From contig NC_133399.1 of assembly GCF_047511655.1 (NCBI RefSeq), forward strand, positions 6,513,333 to 6,577,332: a DNA stretch of 64,000 nucleotides, in the 5' to 3' direction. This DNA is from Castor canadensis (Eukaryota > Chordata > Mammalia > Rodentia > Castoridae). A program made the translations under genes and the position numbers. The notes under the pieces were generated by a model, which was not told the DNA's origin, ran no database searches, and was given only the letters and a program-made list of their open reading frames with translations. This document shows, piece after piece, positions 1 to 13,744 of the stretch (its first letter is position 1; each line of letters starts with the position of its first letter).

Positions 1-2129
1 CAGGCACAGGTCACAGTAGGAGAGAGACTGAATTACATTGAATTACTCTCAGCAGCACAATGTGATCCAGAAAATGGCAGAGACTGGAAGGCATTTCCTG
101 TATTAAGCAGAGGGTCCTCCTTATTCCAGCCCGTGATTCACTAGTTCCCAACACTTCTCAGTGGCTAGTGATCCAGAACCCACCCCTTGAGATCTGAGTA
201 ACAGATGTGATCCACTATTAGGAGATTTGGAAAAACCAAATCATGGAATCCAGCTACAGCCCTCAGCAGTTCAGGTTTCCTTCTTGGTGCCTACCCAGCA
301 AGCTTGGGGATTCATACAGTTTAGCAGAACCTGCTTTGCAGAATGGACCCTACTTTATCACCTCGGAAATGGAGCCAGAAATATGCTGAGAGAATTTCAA
401 ACTCATTTTCCCGTGGGTACAGCCTGTGATCTCAGAAAAGTTGTGCTGATGTTGTCACATTTCAGTAATTGGGATCATGCACTTCTCTTCATGGACAACT
501 ATTTCTTACATGTGAAATCTCAACGTAACCTGTATTACCCAAGACAGGAAGAACACATAAACAAGAAACCACAGTTAATAAGTACAATGAGAAAGTGTAA
601 ATTTCCCACAAAAACTGTACAAAGGATGCAAAGGAGAAGAAAAAAAACCCAAAAATAACCATTAAAAAGAATGAAAACCCTTTGCAATAGTTCAGACAAG
701 GAGAGTGTTTGACCCAAGTTACAATGAAGACACACGTTCAGAAGGTATAGCATATTACCAAGCATGAATACCAGACTGAACACTGAATTGGTGCCTCAAA
801 GATCAATAGTCGTAGGTGCCGCAGCAAGCACAACAAAGATTCAAATCGGGGGCCTCAGCATGATGGCTGTTCCCTTTTCCTTGCATGGTAATAATGCCCC
901 CTCCTTCAATGTTCACCTTAAACAGTGGGAAAATCACATGGAAATACTTTAATGTTCTGGTAAAAAGAAACTGACATATTCATAAATGCATTCATGCACC
1001 TGCTTTCATAAGTCTTTCTCTAAGCTTACTTTCAGAGACTTTGTGAAATGACAGTCTGACCCCAACACTTCTATGCACGTCTGGGTAAAAGTCCAATCTT
1101 GCCATGAATAGATTGTCACACACATCTGCATATACAGAAAGTATGACTCGTTGTTGCTGTAAGTTACAATTTCTTGACAAAACATTCCCCATTCCCTCCT
1201 ACCTGGCATTGTTTGAACCAATGTCATCCGATGACAAATGAGTGAGGGGTTTGTACCTTGCTTGGGACTACTGGAAGATATTCAAAACTGTAAGAGTTGG
1301 GGACAAGTACGAGACATTAGATCTTTGGAGACAGTCATCAAGGGAGTTCACTTGACCCTACTCTACTTCTGCTCTTCTTCTCCCTGCATGGTGTTTATTC
1401 TTTTGCTCCAGCACATGCTCCCCATCCTATGTGTGCCACGCCCCATGTACAAATCCCACAGAGCCATTTCCTCATGGATGGGACCTCCATAACCAGGAAC
1501 CAAAAACAACATTAACCCTCATAGCTTCACCTGAAGAATTTGTTACAGAGTGAAAGCTGACTAATATACTCTTTCCTACTCCCCAAGAACCTGGATTCTG
1601 CCATTTGAAAGTTGAAAAGATCAATTTAGAACTAATTTTCAAGACTTTTTTTTGTTCCATGATTTCCTCAGCCTCTGGACATCATCTTACCTCTTTCCCC
1701 GAATATCTCAAAACCATCAGCAGTAGCACCTTCTCCCTGTGCTTTTCTATTTTCTGAATAAGAAGAGCCTCCAGGCTCATCACATGTAGACACCATTCCT
1801 TCCATTTTCTTGGTCATGGAGATACCTTCCAAAACCCATTGCTTATGTGGACTTATCATTATCTTCCTTTTCCTGTATGCCCATCTCTAGCCCTTTCTCA
1901 AGCTATGTACCCATTTCTCAGTTCATTTGCAAGGCCCTTCCTCATCAATATCATTCTTCAAATTCAGAAAGACTGTAAAAATATGAAGGTATTTTGTTTT
2001 TCCTACCACAAACCATTTTTCTTCATAGGTTCTGCACAGTACTGAATATAGAACCTGCTTGTGTTAGACCAGTTTCTCTTGCTAATAGGAAAATATACCA
2101 GTATGAGAAAGGTATAAGGTAAAGTACAT

Positions 2130-2345
2130 ATTTTAGTTTTTCACTTGTTTTGGATTGTGGGATTTGGGGTTGAACTCGTGGCTTTGTGCTTCTAAACCCA
2201 GTACCTATTGAAGTGCCTTTTGGTGAGATTAATCTGAAGATGGGTGTTACTTCCTTGCCTAGGAACCCTTCAACACAATCTTCCCAATCTCAGGTTTTGA
2301 AGTAAATAGGATTATAGGCATGATCCACAGGCCCCAAGGAAAATT
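2130..2345 (-). repeat. Degraded antisense composite SINE in copy A
   Basis: On the plus strand it reads like a reversed composite SINE: a 'gggttgaactcgtggctttg' segment (reverse tRNA-like half), then 'aggattataggcatgatcca' (reverse Alu/B1-like half). The matching segment in copy B is about 13745-13955, so insertion came before the duplication. It is strongly mutated, so the boundaries are approximate. Confidence 0.5.
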
Positions 2346-2832
2346 AGTATTTTAATGAGTGTCAAGTTTGAATGCCAACAAGATGTGCCAGGTGAAGGAC
2401 TTTCTGCTCACCAATTGTTCTTGTGTAGAATGGAACAAAGGAATTTATTTTATGAATTTTTCAAATAAGAACAATTTATTTATCTTCTATATTTATATGG
2501 AGAATTTGTATTTATCAAAAAAATTCTATATTTTTATGTATCTTTAAAAAGTTTTATACATGTATCTACATTATAAAGTTTACATTAATATTTTCCAATG
2601 TACATATTATCAGAATAGTTTAATATTACAAGTATCTATATATAAAGACATGTGTAAATAATTCTATGTAGTAGAGTTTTAAGTGACATATGATGACTAT
2701 TTTAGAGTCATGAAAGTAAAAGGAACTATTTCATGAAAGGAAGAATACAAGCAGGAGGATGAGAAGAGTATGTAGCAGAGTATTTCTGATCTGATCAAAG
2801 TACAGTACAAAGATGTATGTAAATATCATACT

Positions 2833-3062
2833 GTTCCAGGCACCAATGACCATTGCCTATAAGCTGAGGTACGTGGGAGACTGAGATGAGGATGATTGGG
2901 TCCAGGCCAGTCCAGGTAAAAGAAAAGCAAAAATAAGAAATGAGAAAAAATGATCCCAGAAAATAGCAAAAGAAAGAAGGGCTAGAGGTGTGACTTAAGT
3001 AGTACAGTACCTAACAAGCAAGTGCAAAGCCCTGAGATCCATAAATTTCCATAAGAGCATTC
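2833..3062 (+). repeat. Composite SINE (Alu/B1-like plus tRNA-like), copy A
   Basis: The left part begins 'ccaggcaccaatgaccattg' and continues with an Alu/B1-like 'ctgaggtacgtgggagactg'. After an A-rich linker comes a tRNA-like half with decayed A and B box regions ('agtagtacagtacctaac', 'ccctgagatcc'). The same element sits at 14438-14662 in copy B, so it is older than the duplication. Such elements are transcribed by RNA polymerase III when young; this one is too mutated to be active. Confidence 0.75.
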
Positions 3063-3144
3063 TCTTATGCATACTTCATGTAAACATCCATTAAAAAATA
3101 AAACTAGCCAGATACTTCATATTGACTTTCAGTGCCTTGCAGCT

Positions 3145-3988
3145 GTTACCTGGACAGCACTTGCATTTTCATGCATAGTGCTGTTTGAATCACACTGTAA
3201 AATTTCTATGATTAAAATTTCTAAAGAACAGGCTTAAGACAAAGACAGATTTAGGAAGCTTCCAGGAAAAAAGGTCTCATGATTTTGGCAGTTTGTTCAT
3301 GTCAGAACCTTAAACTGACTTGAGGTGACATCTCCCTGCTGCCAAATACTAAGGTTCTGAAGGAGAAATCACTTCAATATTGAAGGAGGGGCACCAGGAC
3401 CTGGCACACTCCCAAACTAAATCTTTACCTGTATCTAACTCAAAAGAAATTCTCTTCTGTGGGGTGCATCCAAGTGTATGTGCAATGCTATGGATTATGT
3501 ATAGTCTTAGAATGGGCATTTTCTTGTGGCCTTAGACAAAGCAGTATTTTCTCTGAGCTGGAAAAAGGTTTGGCTTTAGTCCATCTTAATTCCTTTGTAG
3601 AATATTAGAGGCATGTAACTCCCATTTCTGCATGTATGCAATAATTGCATCCCCTGTGTTGGCACATTTTAATTTGGTTGGCTGAAAATGGGTAGATTGT
3701 CTAAAGAGGTGTCTGAAAATGTACACCATGAAGGCAGTTTTCTCATTCCAGCTACCAGAACTATGACATTAGGACCTCTTTCATTTGCTGGCACAGGTCT
3801 CACATAAAATGATGAAGATGCACATCACTCTGATATCAGCCTTAAATAAAATGGTAACTGTTCTTACAATTAAACAAAGTGATCTTGAAATGGCATGAAA
3901 ATGTGAACATTAATCCTACTGGGGAAAGATAAATTTAACCATATTCAGAATACTGAAATGCTTTAAGGCAAAGTGTAAAAAAATTTTA
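3145..3988. other. Intergenic DNA, nothing recognised
   Basis: No open frame of note, no clear SINE or LINE match, and no splice-flanked exon was seen. The stretch is not shared with the other copies of the duplicated block. Confidence 0.5.
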
Positions 3989-4092
3989 TAACTTCAGGAC
4001 TGGTGGAGTGGCTCAAGTGGTAGGGTGCCTGCTGAGAAAATGTGAGGCCCTGAGTTCAAGTCCATGAACTACACCAAATTTTTTAACTTCAG
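3989..4092 (+). mobile_element. tRNA-type SINE with 9-bp target-site duplication
   Basis: The body (about 3998-4083) starts 'gactggtggagtggctcaag', with a tRNA-like A box ('tggctcaagtggtagggtg') and B box ('gagttcaagtcc'). It is bracketed by 'taacttcag' at 3989-3997 and 4084-4092, the footprint of L1-machinery retroposition. It is the tRNA-like monomer without the Alu/B1-like left half. Confidence 0.8.
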
Positions 4093-5430
4093 TGAGAATC
4101 AAGCAATACAAATAAATAACATATAATATTTCTTAATGGATATGAAGTAAAGAGAGATATAGAGTGTGACATGAATTATATTGAATGTGGAGTGGGAAGA
4201 AAATACATGTAATTGTCTTTATATTCAACTCTAGGTAAGTTTTTGTTTGTTAAATAATGAATAGCCATAATATATTTTATGTAATCCTTGTCATAACTAT
4301 GAAGAAAAATTACTAATAGAGACAGAATGAAAAAGAAAACAAATGAAACCATATAGTGTGAATAATACATAAAATACAGAGAATGTCAGTAAGATTGAAG
4401 GAAGCAATCAGTATCTACATGTTATTAATAAAAGTAAAGGTGGTGAATTGGACTAGTAACACTAGTGAATTAGTACCTTGTTTCTAGTTTTACACTTAAA
4501 TAACAAGTACTTATGACTTAGACTTAAACTACTTAGGTGGACTACCCTGCAGATTAGAACTCTGGACCTCTTCCAGAACAGGGATGAGATGGTGACCAAC
4601 CATGCCACACCTGTGTTGGAACCATTTGCTAGGCATATCTTTGTCTCCTTCCCCCAGTTCTTTTCTTTACTTAAATCGATAGCCAATGTCTGTACCAAAT
4701 TTCCATGGTATTTCTTCCTTATGATGATTGTCATTGGCCCATGTGCATTTAACTGCATGTCTCACTTTATCTCCCAAACCTACATTCCTTCACATAGGTT
4801 GACACTGAAAACCTGTAGAAAGCATGATGTTTTTATGACAAGACTGCTTTACTTCAACCAGACCATGATCGTTCATGATGCCACTAAGAAACTTCAGGAA
4901 CGTGCTGCCAATCTCCAGCCACAAACAATGTACAGCTAGAAACAGTGGTCTTCCTAGGCTAAGTGAATGCCATGTGTACTCCCTCAGCTGAGACTCTATT
5001 TTTTCATGTTGTGAGCTTTCCTTCATCAAACCCTTTCTCACTTTGTTTCCCAGAAGCTCCAGGCTTTTGTCCACAATAAACCTTGTGCTGGCATTAGAGC
5101 CATCTCCCTGAATATGCACTCCACACCATTCTGTCATTTTTACCACATCCATATTCCAAATTTCTACCATTGTTTACTTCATGTAATCTACATTCATAGC
5201 TTCTATCTTTTCCTCCTTACTAGAGAACACTGTTTAACAATTTACACAATTCATACACTGGTGACATATTCTTGAATTTCATATTTCTTTCTTTCTCTTC
5301 AGGCTGCATAATTTTAATTATTTTCTTTTCATACAGATTTTTGGTATTGCTGCTCCACTTCACAAATGAACAACTATAGTAATGGTTCAATTGAACCTGT
5401 TTTACATACATCTTCATTTTGTCTTTTTTT
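4093..5430. other. Intergenic DNA with short unassigned ORFs
   Basis: Frames of 98-126 codons overlap on opposite strands between 4462 and 5170. I recognise none of them, and no exon signals flank them. Strand-to-strand overlap without a recognisable domain argues for chance ORFs, although a very old processed pseudogene around 4540-5170 cannot be excluded. Confidence 0.4.
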
Positions 5431-5628
5431 GTGTGGTGTGTATGTTACCTGGGGCTTCAATGAAGTGTCTACACCTTTAGTCACTGCATCAGCCCTTTTA
5501 AAGTTATGTATTTTATGGATAGAATCTCATGAATTTCTTGCCTGGGATGACTCAAACCGGGATCCTCCTCATCACTCGCTCCTGAGAACCTAGGATTACA
5601 GGTGTGAACCACCAGCGCCAGGCACATT
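5430..5628 (-). repeat. Antisense composite SINE
   Basis: Read on the plus strand it ends with 'aggattacaggtgtgaacc' and 'accagcgccaggcac', the reverse complement of the Alu/B1-like start of the local SINE family. Before that comes 'tagaatctcatgaatttctt', matching the reversed linker. The tRNA-like half (about 5440-5490) is poorly kept. Confidence 0.7.
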
Positions 5629-6755
5629 GTAATAGTGTCTATATAATCAATTTGATGATTGCTAAGTCTTTATAGATACTATCTTATTCATTCATTGTTT
5701 TCAGTTTCCTTTTTCTTCATCATTGTTCCCTACAACCATCTGATTCTACCTTAGACATTTTTCAGAAGGTTTTTGCAAAATGACTCCACTGCCTGAGATT
5801 ATTCACAAATTGATATTTTGAATTGAAGAGCCACAACTCTCTGTCTCTTCATAGTTCTTGTGATTTCTTATCATTTTGGGGGAGAATGGGCATGACATTC
5901 CTAGAGACAGATGTGTCCGGTATGGACTGAGTTCTTGTTCAAAATGAAAGAATGACTGCTTCAACAGTTAGAGATGCAAACCCACAGGACTTTATTAAGG
6001 AAAAAAAGGGTCAAGACTCTACAAGTGAGAGACTGGAGGAAAGTGATCCAAGCCATAGCAGGTGGGCTGGTTAAGTGTATTAATGCTACTTTTTGGGCAG
6101 TTTGAGGCATTGAAACTCCACAAGTCTTTCTGACAGGGGGATGTTTGCCTGGGTCTTCTTGACAGATGGATTTTGAAAACAAATCTTTTAGGTGGGTTTC
6201 ATCACAAAGATTTGGCGCTGAAGACATCCTTTAGATGCAAGTCCCTCCTACCTTTCTGTATCTGCTTCTTAAAGATTTGTGTTGCCATTTCCAAACTTTG
6301 GTGTTGTTTCAAGGTGACTCCCTTGTCTATTGTCTACTGTCTCTAAATGATGTTTGCATTGTGATGCCCTTTTCTGGGTAGACTTGGATCTGTGATTTTT
6401 CATTCCCTTCCCTAACTTTCCCAGGGTAACTGCTGTCACTATGTAAGGGATATCACACATACTTGTCTTTATCTAGTGTTGAGGTAGTGATATTAGAGAG
6501 TACATTTGGCACTTCCCCTTGAAATTTTTTTGTGGAAACTTCCACAGGGATGACTTCTGGAAATAGATTTTTCTGCAATATAGAACTTGTGCAATAATAT
6601 ACAATTTCAAAATGGATAATCCCCCCACCAAACATCCAGTATCAAAAATCAGAAGGTTTCATCTCTAAACCTCATTGGCACATCATGGTAGGGTTTTTGT
6701 GGGTGAAATTAACATATTGGTAGATTCTGCTAAAGCCAGACCCATAGAAATTCTG
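5629..6755. other. Intergenic DNA, nothing recognised
   Basis: The longest open frames are below 90 codons and show no domain. No repeat boundary or RNA gene was found. Homology to the copy C block begins only near the right edge. Confidence 0.45.
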
Positions 6756-8571
6756 GATAAAAAACTTGACTACTCACTATCTTCAGTCTTTATATAGAGT
6801 TACATTATTTCAACTGCATGTGATAACTTAGAATGTGGTGACTGTTTTGGATAAATTCATTATGTTCACAAAAAATGTTTTTTATGTGGTTGTGACTAAT
6901 GTATTCTGTAACAATAGCATCCAGGTGGATGCTGAGCATATTGAGTTATCTATCATCAATTTCTGCATTTTTCTCCTTTTTTTTTCAGTTGGACAATGCT
7001 TTGAATTCAGGCCTTAATGTTTGCCTAGCAGATTCTCTACCACTTGAGCAACACTTCCAGTCTTTTCTACTTTGTTTTGGAGACAGATGCTCATGAAATA
7101 TTTGTGCTTCACCAAAAACATTGAAATAAGAAAATAAGTCAATAATTGAGAAAATAAATGAATGGCTTGGTTGTAGATCTATTGCTGAGCATAAGGAAGG
7201 CCACAGGTTCCATACCCATTACTGGAAAAATCTAAACTAAACCAAGTGACACAACCAAAAAAGAAATGAACTAATGAAAATCAAGTGCATTATCACTATA
7301 CAAATAGGATTAGCTATATTACTTTATTGGTTTTTTCCCAGTGTTATCTTCCTACTTTATATGAAATAATCAATAGCTTTCCAACAATGGCTATTTCAAT
7401 TTCCAAGTTAAAAGATGATTGTAATACATAATACAGAAGGAAGAACTTGTTGGACCCCAGTGGCTTACACATGTCATCCTAGTTACTTGTGATGCTGTAG
7501 TCAGGTGGATCATGGTTTCAGGTCACCCTGTGGACCTGAGATGTTATCATTTACCACCTCACTAACATATATTCAGATACCATTTAAAGTGGCAAAGGAT
7601 AACAACCAAAGTTGTTCCTATTGGTCAAGATATTCTAAGAGTTTTAGTAATTCTGTGCCAGAACCTGTGATGAAGAGCAAATACAGTTTTTAAATATATC
7701 ACCCAACAAAATAACCTCTGAAGGTAATAAATCCTTCCTTTGGGCAGGAGATTCTAAAGGTGTCTGATTTTCCCATGGCCCATCACAGGCTTCCTCAATT
7801 GTCACAAATTGCATTGTGATTAGAAAAATTCTATGAATGAAAATGCAAACAAATGAAAATGTACACAAACAAAGCACTCTTGGTAACACTAGTAGTTAAC
7901 ACCACCGCCCCACCATCCTTCATATTCTCATTACACTTAAATGCTGAAGAAGGGAAGCACACACATTTGATTATTCCACAATTTACCTCAAATTCATCAT
8001 TTTACTTGATCAGGTGAAAAAGAACACTAACTATACAAAAATTCCTAATGAAATTCTCTCCTCTTTCCAGGCCTGAAGTGTCTGGCCCACACTTAGCCTG
8101 AGCCACTATATCAATCCCTTCTTTATTGTCACCTGAAACACAGTCTCAAGTCTAAGCATCTCTGGTCCCAGAGCTAATTTGGGCCTCTCTTTTACCCATT
8201 ATATCTCACCTCCTTTCTACTACTCTTTGATCCTCCCTTGGAAGAACATTCTTTACCTTCTTTACCTTGCCTTGAGACACCTGCACTCTCTGTTGTTGGG
8301 GTTGTACTGCCACTGAGGCCTTAAGTTCATATTTTGTCTTACTGTGCATTTCATTCTTGGATAATAATGTCTACAGAGTGTAAAAAGAATATTCATTGTG
8401 TTCCTAAGCCTTTGACAAGTCCCCAATCATTCCCCTCACATTTGAAACCCAAGTGTAAGTGCACCACCATTGCAGTGAGTTGTGCAATGTGAGCTCTCTG
8501 TAAATATGGGGAATTACTTGAAGTAAGCAGCACATGTTTGGGATCTGGTTATTCACTCAAAACTCTACTTC
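6756..8571 (+). repeat. Duplicated block, copy B, part left of the L1
   Basis: From about 6760 the sequence runs collinear with 58250-60070. Landmarks shared in order include 'catattgagttatct', an antisense SINE half near 6985-7090 (58443-58560 in C), 'aagatattctaagagtttta', 'aattctgtgccagaacctg' and the cytosine-rich tract near 8090-8330. The block is interrupted at 8571 by an L1 and resumes at 11417. SINE fragments inside it (6985-7090 antisense, 7445-7560 sense) are present in both copies, so they are older than the duplication. No conserved reading frame was seen. Confidence 0.78.
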
Positions 8572-10943
8572 ATAAAGAAGAACTGACACCAACCCTCCTT
8601 AAACTGTTCCATGAAATAGAAAGGGAAGGAAAACTGCCTAACACATTTTATGAAGCCAGTATTACACTTATCCCAAAACCAGGCAAAGACACCTTCTTAA
8701 AGGAGAACTATAGGCCAATCTCGTTAATAAACATTGATGCAAAAATCCTCAATAAATTAATGGCAAACTGACTTCAACAACACATCAAAAAAGATCATTC
8801 ACCACAAACAAGTAGGTTTCAACCCAATAATGCAGGGGTGATTCAACATACAAAAATCAATAAACGTAATAAACCACATTAACAGAAGCAAAGACAAAAT
8901 CCACTTGATTATCTCAATAGATGCAGAAAAAGCCTTTGATAAGATCCAACACCATTTCATGATAAAACTTCTAAGAAAACTAGGAAGAGAAGGAAAGTAC
9001 CTCAACATTATAAAACTGTATGACAAACCTGCAGCCAGCAATATACTTAACTGAGAAAAACTGAAAGAATTCCCTCTAAAATCAGGAACTAGACAAGGAT
9101 GCCCACTATCTCCACTCCTATTCAACATAGTACTGGAATTTCTAGCCAGAGCAATTAGGCAAGAAGAAGGAATAAAAGGTATACAAATAGGTAATGAAAC
9201 TGTCAGAATATCCCTCTTTGCAGATGACATGATCCAATACCTTAAAGACCCAAAAAACTCTATTCAAAAGCTCCTAGATACCATCAATAGCTACAGAAAG
9301 GTAGTAGAATATAAAATCAACATAAAAAATTATTAGCATTTCTATAAACTAATAATGAACAAACTGAGAAAGAATATATGAAAACAATTCCATTTACAAT
9401 AGCCTCAAAAACAATCAAATACTTAGGTGTAAACCTAACAAAGGATGTGAACGACCTCTACAAGGAAAGCTACAAACTTCTACAGAATGAGATTGAGGAA
9501 GACTATAGAAAGTGGAGAGATCTCCAATGCTCATGGATTGGTAGAATCAACATAGTAAAAATGTCTATACTCCCAAAACTAATCTACATGTTTAATGCAA
9601 TTCCCATCAAAATTCCAAAGATGTTCATTAAAGAGATTGAAAAATCTATTGTTAAATTTATATGGAAACACAAGAGATCACGAATAGCCAAGGCAATACT
9701 CAGTCAAAAGAACAATGCAGGAGGTATTGTGATACCCAACTTCAAACTATATTACAAAGCAATAACAATAAAAATAGCATGGTACTGGCACAAAAACAGA
9801 CATGAAGACCACTGGAACAGAATAGAGGACCCAGATATGAAGCCACATAACTATAACCAACTTATTTTTGACAGAGGCACTAAAAGCACATGATGGAGAA
9901 AAGACAGCCTCTCCAACAAAAACTTCTCAGAAAACTGGTTAGCAGTTGGCAAAAAACAGAAACCAGATACATGTGTATCACCCTATACCAATATTAACTC
10001 AAAATGGATCAAGGATCTTAATATCAAATGCCAAACTCTAAAGTTGGTACAGGAAAGAGTAGGAAATACTCTGGGATTAATAGGTATAGGTAAGAACTTA
10101 CTCAATGGAACCCTGCAGCACAGCAACTAAGAAATAGCATAGATAAATGGGACTTCATAAAACTAAAAAGTTTCTGCTCAACAAAAGAAATGGTCTCTAA
10201 ACTGAAGAGAACACCCACAGAGAAGAGAAAATACTTGCCAGCTACACATCCAACAAAGGACTGATAACCAGAATATATAGGGAACTTAAAAAACTAAATT
10301 CTCCCCAAATTAATGAACCAATAAAGAAATGGGCAAGTGAACTAAACAGAACTTTCTCAAAAGAAGAAATTCAAATAGCCAAAAACATATTAAAAAATGC
10401 TCACCATCTCTAGCAATAAAGGAAATGCAAAATAAAACCACAATAAGATTCCACCTCACCCCTGTTAGAATAGCCATCATTAGCAACACCACTAACAACA
10501 GTTGTTGGTGAGGATTCAGGGAAATAGGAACCCTGTTACACTGCTGGTGGGAATGAAAACAAGTACAACCACTGTGGAAAAAAATTTGGAGGCTACTTAA
10601 AAAGCTAAACATTGATATACCATTTGATCCAGCAATACCACTCTTGGGGATATACCCAAAAGACTGTGACACAGGTTACTCCAGAAGCACCTGCACACTC
10701 ATATTTATTGCAGCACTACTCACTATAGCCAAGTTATGGAAACAGCCAAGATGCCCCACTACAGATGAATGAATCGAGAAAATCTGGTATTTATACACAA
10801 TGGAATTTTATGCAGCCATGAAGAAGAACAAAATGTTATCATTCGCTGGTACATGGATGGAATTGGAGAAGTTCATTCTGAGTGACGTTAGCCTGGCCCA
10901 AAAGACCAAAAATCATATGTTCTCTCTCATATGTGGACATTAG
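8572..10943 (+). pseudogene. L1 ORF2 fragment (RT to C-terminal domain), decayed
   Basis: Translated pieces match the intact ORF2 in the minus-strand L1 of this window. 8572-8771 covers the RT region ending '[12 protein letters not shown]'. 9378-9893 is a longer open stretch C-terminal to the RT active site. The remainder, including the cysteine-rich end near 10440-10560, is broken by several stops and indels. The endonuclease domain is missing because of 5' truncation. It cannot encode a working enzyme. Confidence 0.92.
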
Positions 10944-11416
10944 ATGTAGGGCAAACACAACAAAGGGATTGGGCTTTGATTACATGATAAAGCAAGAGCA
11001 AATAAGGAAGGTATGAGGATAGGTAAGACAGCTTAAAAACTAGATAGCATTTGTTGCCCTCAACGCAGAGAAACTGAAGCAGATACCTTAAAGCAACTGA
11101 GGCCAATAGGAGAAGGTGAGCAGGAACTAGACAAAAGGTTAGATCAAGAAGAATTAAACTAGAAGGTAACACACATGTACAGGAAATCAATGTGAGTCAA
11201 CTCACTGTATAGCTATCCTTACCTGAACTAGCAAAAACCCTTGGTCCTTCCTTTTATTGCTTATACTCTCTCTTCAACAGAATTAGAAATAAGGACAAAA
11301 TAGTTTCTGCTGGGTATCGAGGGGTTAGGGGAAAGAGGGAGGGGGGGATAAGGGAGGTGGTGGGGGCAGGGGGGAGAAGTGACCCAAACATTTCATGCAC
11401 ACATGAATAAAAAAAG
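8572..11416 (+). mobile_element. 5'-truncated LINE-1 with 10-bp target-site duplication
   Basis: The element starts inside the reverse transcriptase part of ORF2 and runs through the 3'UTR, including the guanine-rich tract (about 11320-11385) and a short A tail. It is bracketed by 'actctacttc' at 8562-8571 and 11417-11426. The copy C block has no insertion at the matching site (about 60030), which gives a filled/empty pair. Truncation at the 5' end is the usual result of incomplete target-primed reverse transcription. Many stops and frameshifts show it is an old insertion. Confidence 0.93.
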
Positions 11417-13744
11417 ACTCTACTTCCACATTTTTACATAATTCAGGAGCATTGGTTTTACCATGAGAACCTTGGAAAAAGCTGGGACTCAAAGACTACA
11501 GCTTCTCCTGTTGGGAGCCTATTACCTCCCATCATCACCACATCTTGGGAGAGGACCAAGGGCTCCAGGATGGATCAGGTCACCCAGAGGTAGTGGCGAT
11601 GAACACAGGATATAGTTCATCTTCACAGATCCACAACCTATAGAGAAGATGGGGGTCCACAGGGCACTGCAGACAATTAAGACCCTAGACTCCAGCACTG
11701 TGCTGTGGAGGGCAAGTTTCCTCACCACTGCTTTAAGCAGGTCCAACTTCCTCACTCTCCTGGGGTCTGGGATGCCAGTTAAAAACAGCATGTCAGGCTT
11801 CTTTGCTGAGTTATATTCTGCTCACTCCCTGACACCAGGCACAGGTCACAGTAGGAGAGAGACTGAATTATGTGGAATTGCTCTCAGCAGCACAATGTGA
11901 TCCAGAAAAGGGCAGAGACTGGAAGGCATTTCCTGTATTTAGCAGAGGGTCCTCCTTATTCCAGCCTGTGATTCACTAGTTCCCAACACTTCTCACTGGC
12001 TAGTGATCCAGAACCCACCTCATGAGATCTGAATAACAGAAGTGATCCACTACCAGGGGATTTGCAAAAAACAAATCATGGGATCCTGCTACTGCCCTCC
12101 AAAGTTCAGGTTTCCTTCTTGGTGCCTAGCCACCCAGCTGGGGACTGATGTAGTTAAGCAGAACCTGCTTTGCAGAATGAACCCTACTTCATCAACTGGG
12201 AAATAGGGCCAGGAATATGCTGAGATAATTTCACACTCATTTTCCCATGGGGACTCCCTGTGATCTCAGAAAAGTTGTGTTCCAGGCCAGGCCAAGTAAG
12301 GACTCGCTTGACCAGGTAGAAAGGCCTGATGTCACATTTCAGGAATTGGGATCATGCACTTCTCTTCATGGACAATTATTTCTTACACGTGAAATCTCAA
12401 ACTAACCTGTATTACCCAAGACAGGAAGAACATATAAACAAGAAACCTCAGTTCACAAGTACAAGGAGAAAGTGTAGATTTCTCATCAGAACTGTACAAA
12501 GGATGCAAGGGAGAAGATTAAAAAATACCCATTAAAAACTATGAACACCCTTTGCAGGAGTTCAGACAAGGAGCCTGTTTGACCCAAGTTACAATGAAGA
12601 CCTGCATTTAGAAAATATAGCATTTCACCAAGCTGGAATACCAGACTAACACTGAATTGATGCCTCAAAGATCAACAGTCTCAGATGCTGCAGCAAGCAC
12701 AACAAAGATTCATATCTTAGGCCTCAGCATGACTGCTGCCCCTCTTCCTTGCATGATAATAATGTCCCCTCCTTCAATGTTGACCATAAACAGAGGGAAA
12801 AATCACATGGAAATACTTTAATGTTGTGATAAAAAGAAACTGACATATTCAAAAACTCATTCATGCACCTGCTTTCATAAGTCTTTCTCTAAGTTTACTT
12901 TCACAGATGTTGTGAAATGACAGTCTGATCCCAATACTTCTGTGCACGTCTGAGTGAAGGTTCAGTCTTGGCATGGACAGATTGTCACACACATCTGCAT
13001 GTACAGAAAGTATGAGTCCTTATTGTTGCTGTAACTTACAACTTCTTGACAAAACATTCCCCATTCTCTCCTACCTGGCATTGTTTGAACCAGTGTCATC
13101 CATTGGGACCAAAAAACAATGTTAACCTTATAGATTCACTATATCAAGAACATGTTACAGGGTGAAACCTGACTAATATACTGTTTCCTACTCCCCAAGA
13201 ACCTGGAATCTGCCATTTCACACTTGAAAAGATCAATTTAGAACTAATTCTCAAAACCTTTTTGTTCCACGAGTTCTTCAATGGCCTATGGGACATCATC
13301 TTACCTCTTTCCTTGAAGATCTCAAAATCATCAGCTGTAGAACCTTCTCCCTGTTCTTCTCTATTTTCTGAATAAGAAGAGCCTCCAGGCCCATCATGTG
13401 TAGCCACCGTTCCTTCCATTTTCTTGGTCATGGAAATACCATCCAAAATCCATTGTTTATGTGGACTTATCATTATCTTCCTTTTCCTGTATGTCCATCT
13501 CTAGCCCTTTCCCTAGCTATGTACCCATAACTCAGTTCATTAGAAAGGCCCTTGCTAGTCAATGCCATCCTTCAAATTCAGGAAGACTGTGTAAATACCA
13601 AGGTATTTTCTTTTTAATAGCACAAACCATTTGTCTTCACAGGTTCTGCAAAGTACTGAGTATAGAACCTGGTTGTGTTAGACCAGTTTCTGTTGCTAAT
13701 AGGAATATACACCAGTCTGAAAAAGGTGTAAGGTAAATTACATA

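Larger units (their letters stand above)
1..3144 (+). repeat. Duplicated block, copy A (left end cut by window)
   Basis: This stretch aligns almost end to end with 11837-14735: the opening bases, the run near 60-200, and the tract ending near 'agccagat.cttcatattg' recur in order with scattered substitutions. Similarity stops close to 3144. Copy A carries about 270 bases (roughly 1225-1497) that copy B lacks. An open frame at 227-658 is not kept in copy B, which opens only over its second half, so I do not call a gene. I do not recognise the unit. It could be a low-copy segmental duplication or part of an old long repeat. Confidence 0.8.

Noticed and set aside
227..658. 143-codon ORF in duplicated block copy A
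   Set aside because: Copy B opens only over its second half (12329-12535), copy C is not collinearly open, and no domain or exon signals were seen. Probably chance.
4462..5170. Overlapping 98-126-codon ORFs
   Set aside because: Frames on both strands overlap, and none resembles a known family or is flanked by splice sites.
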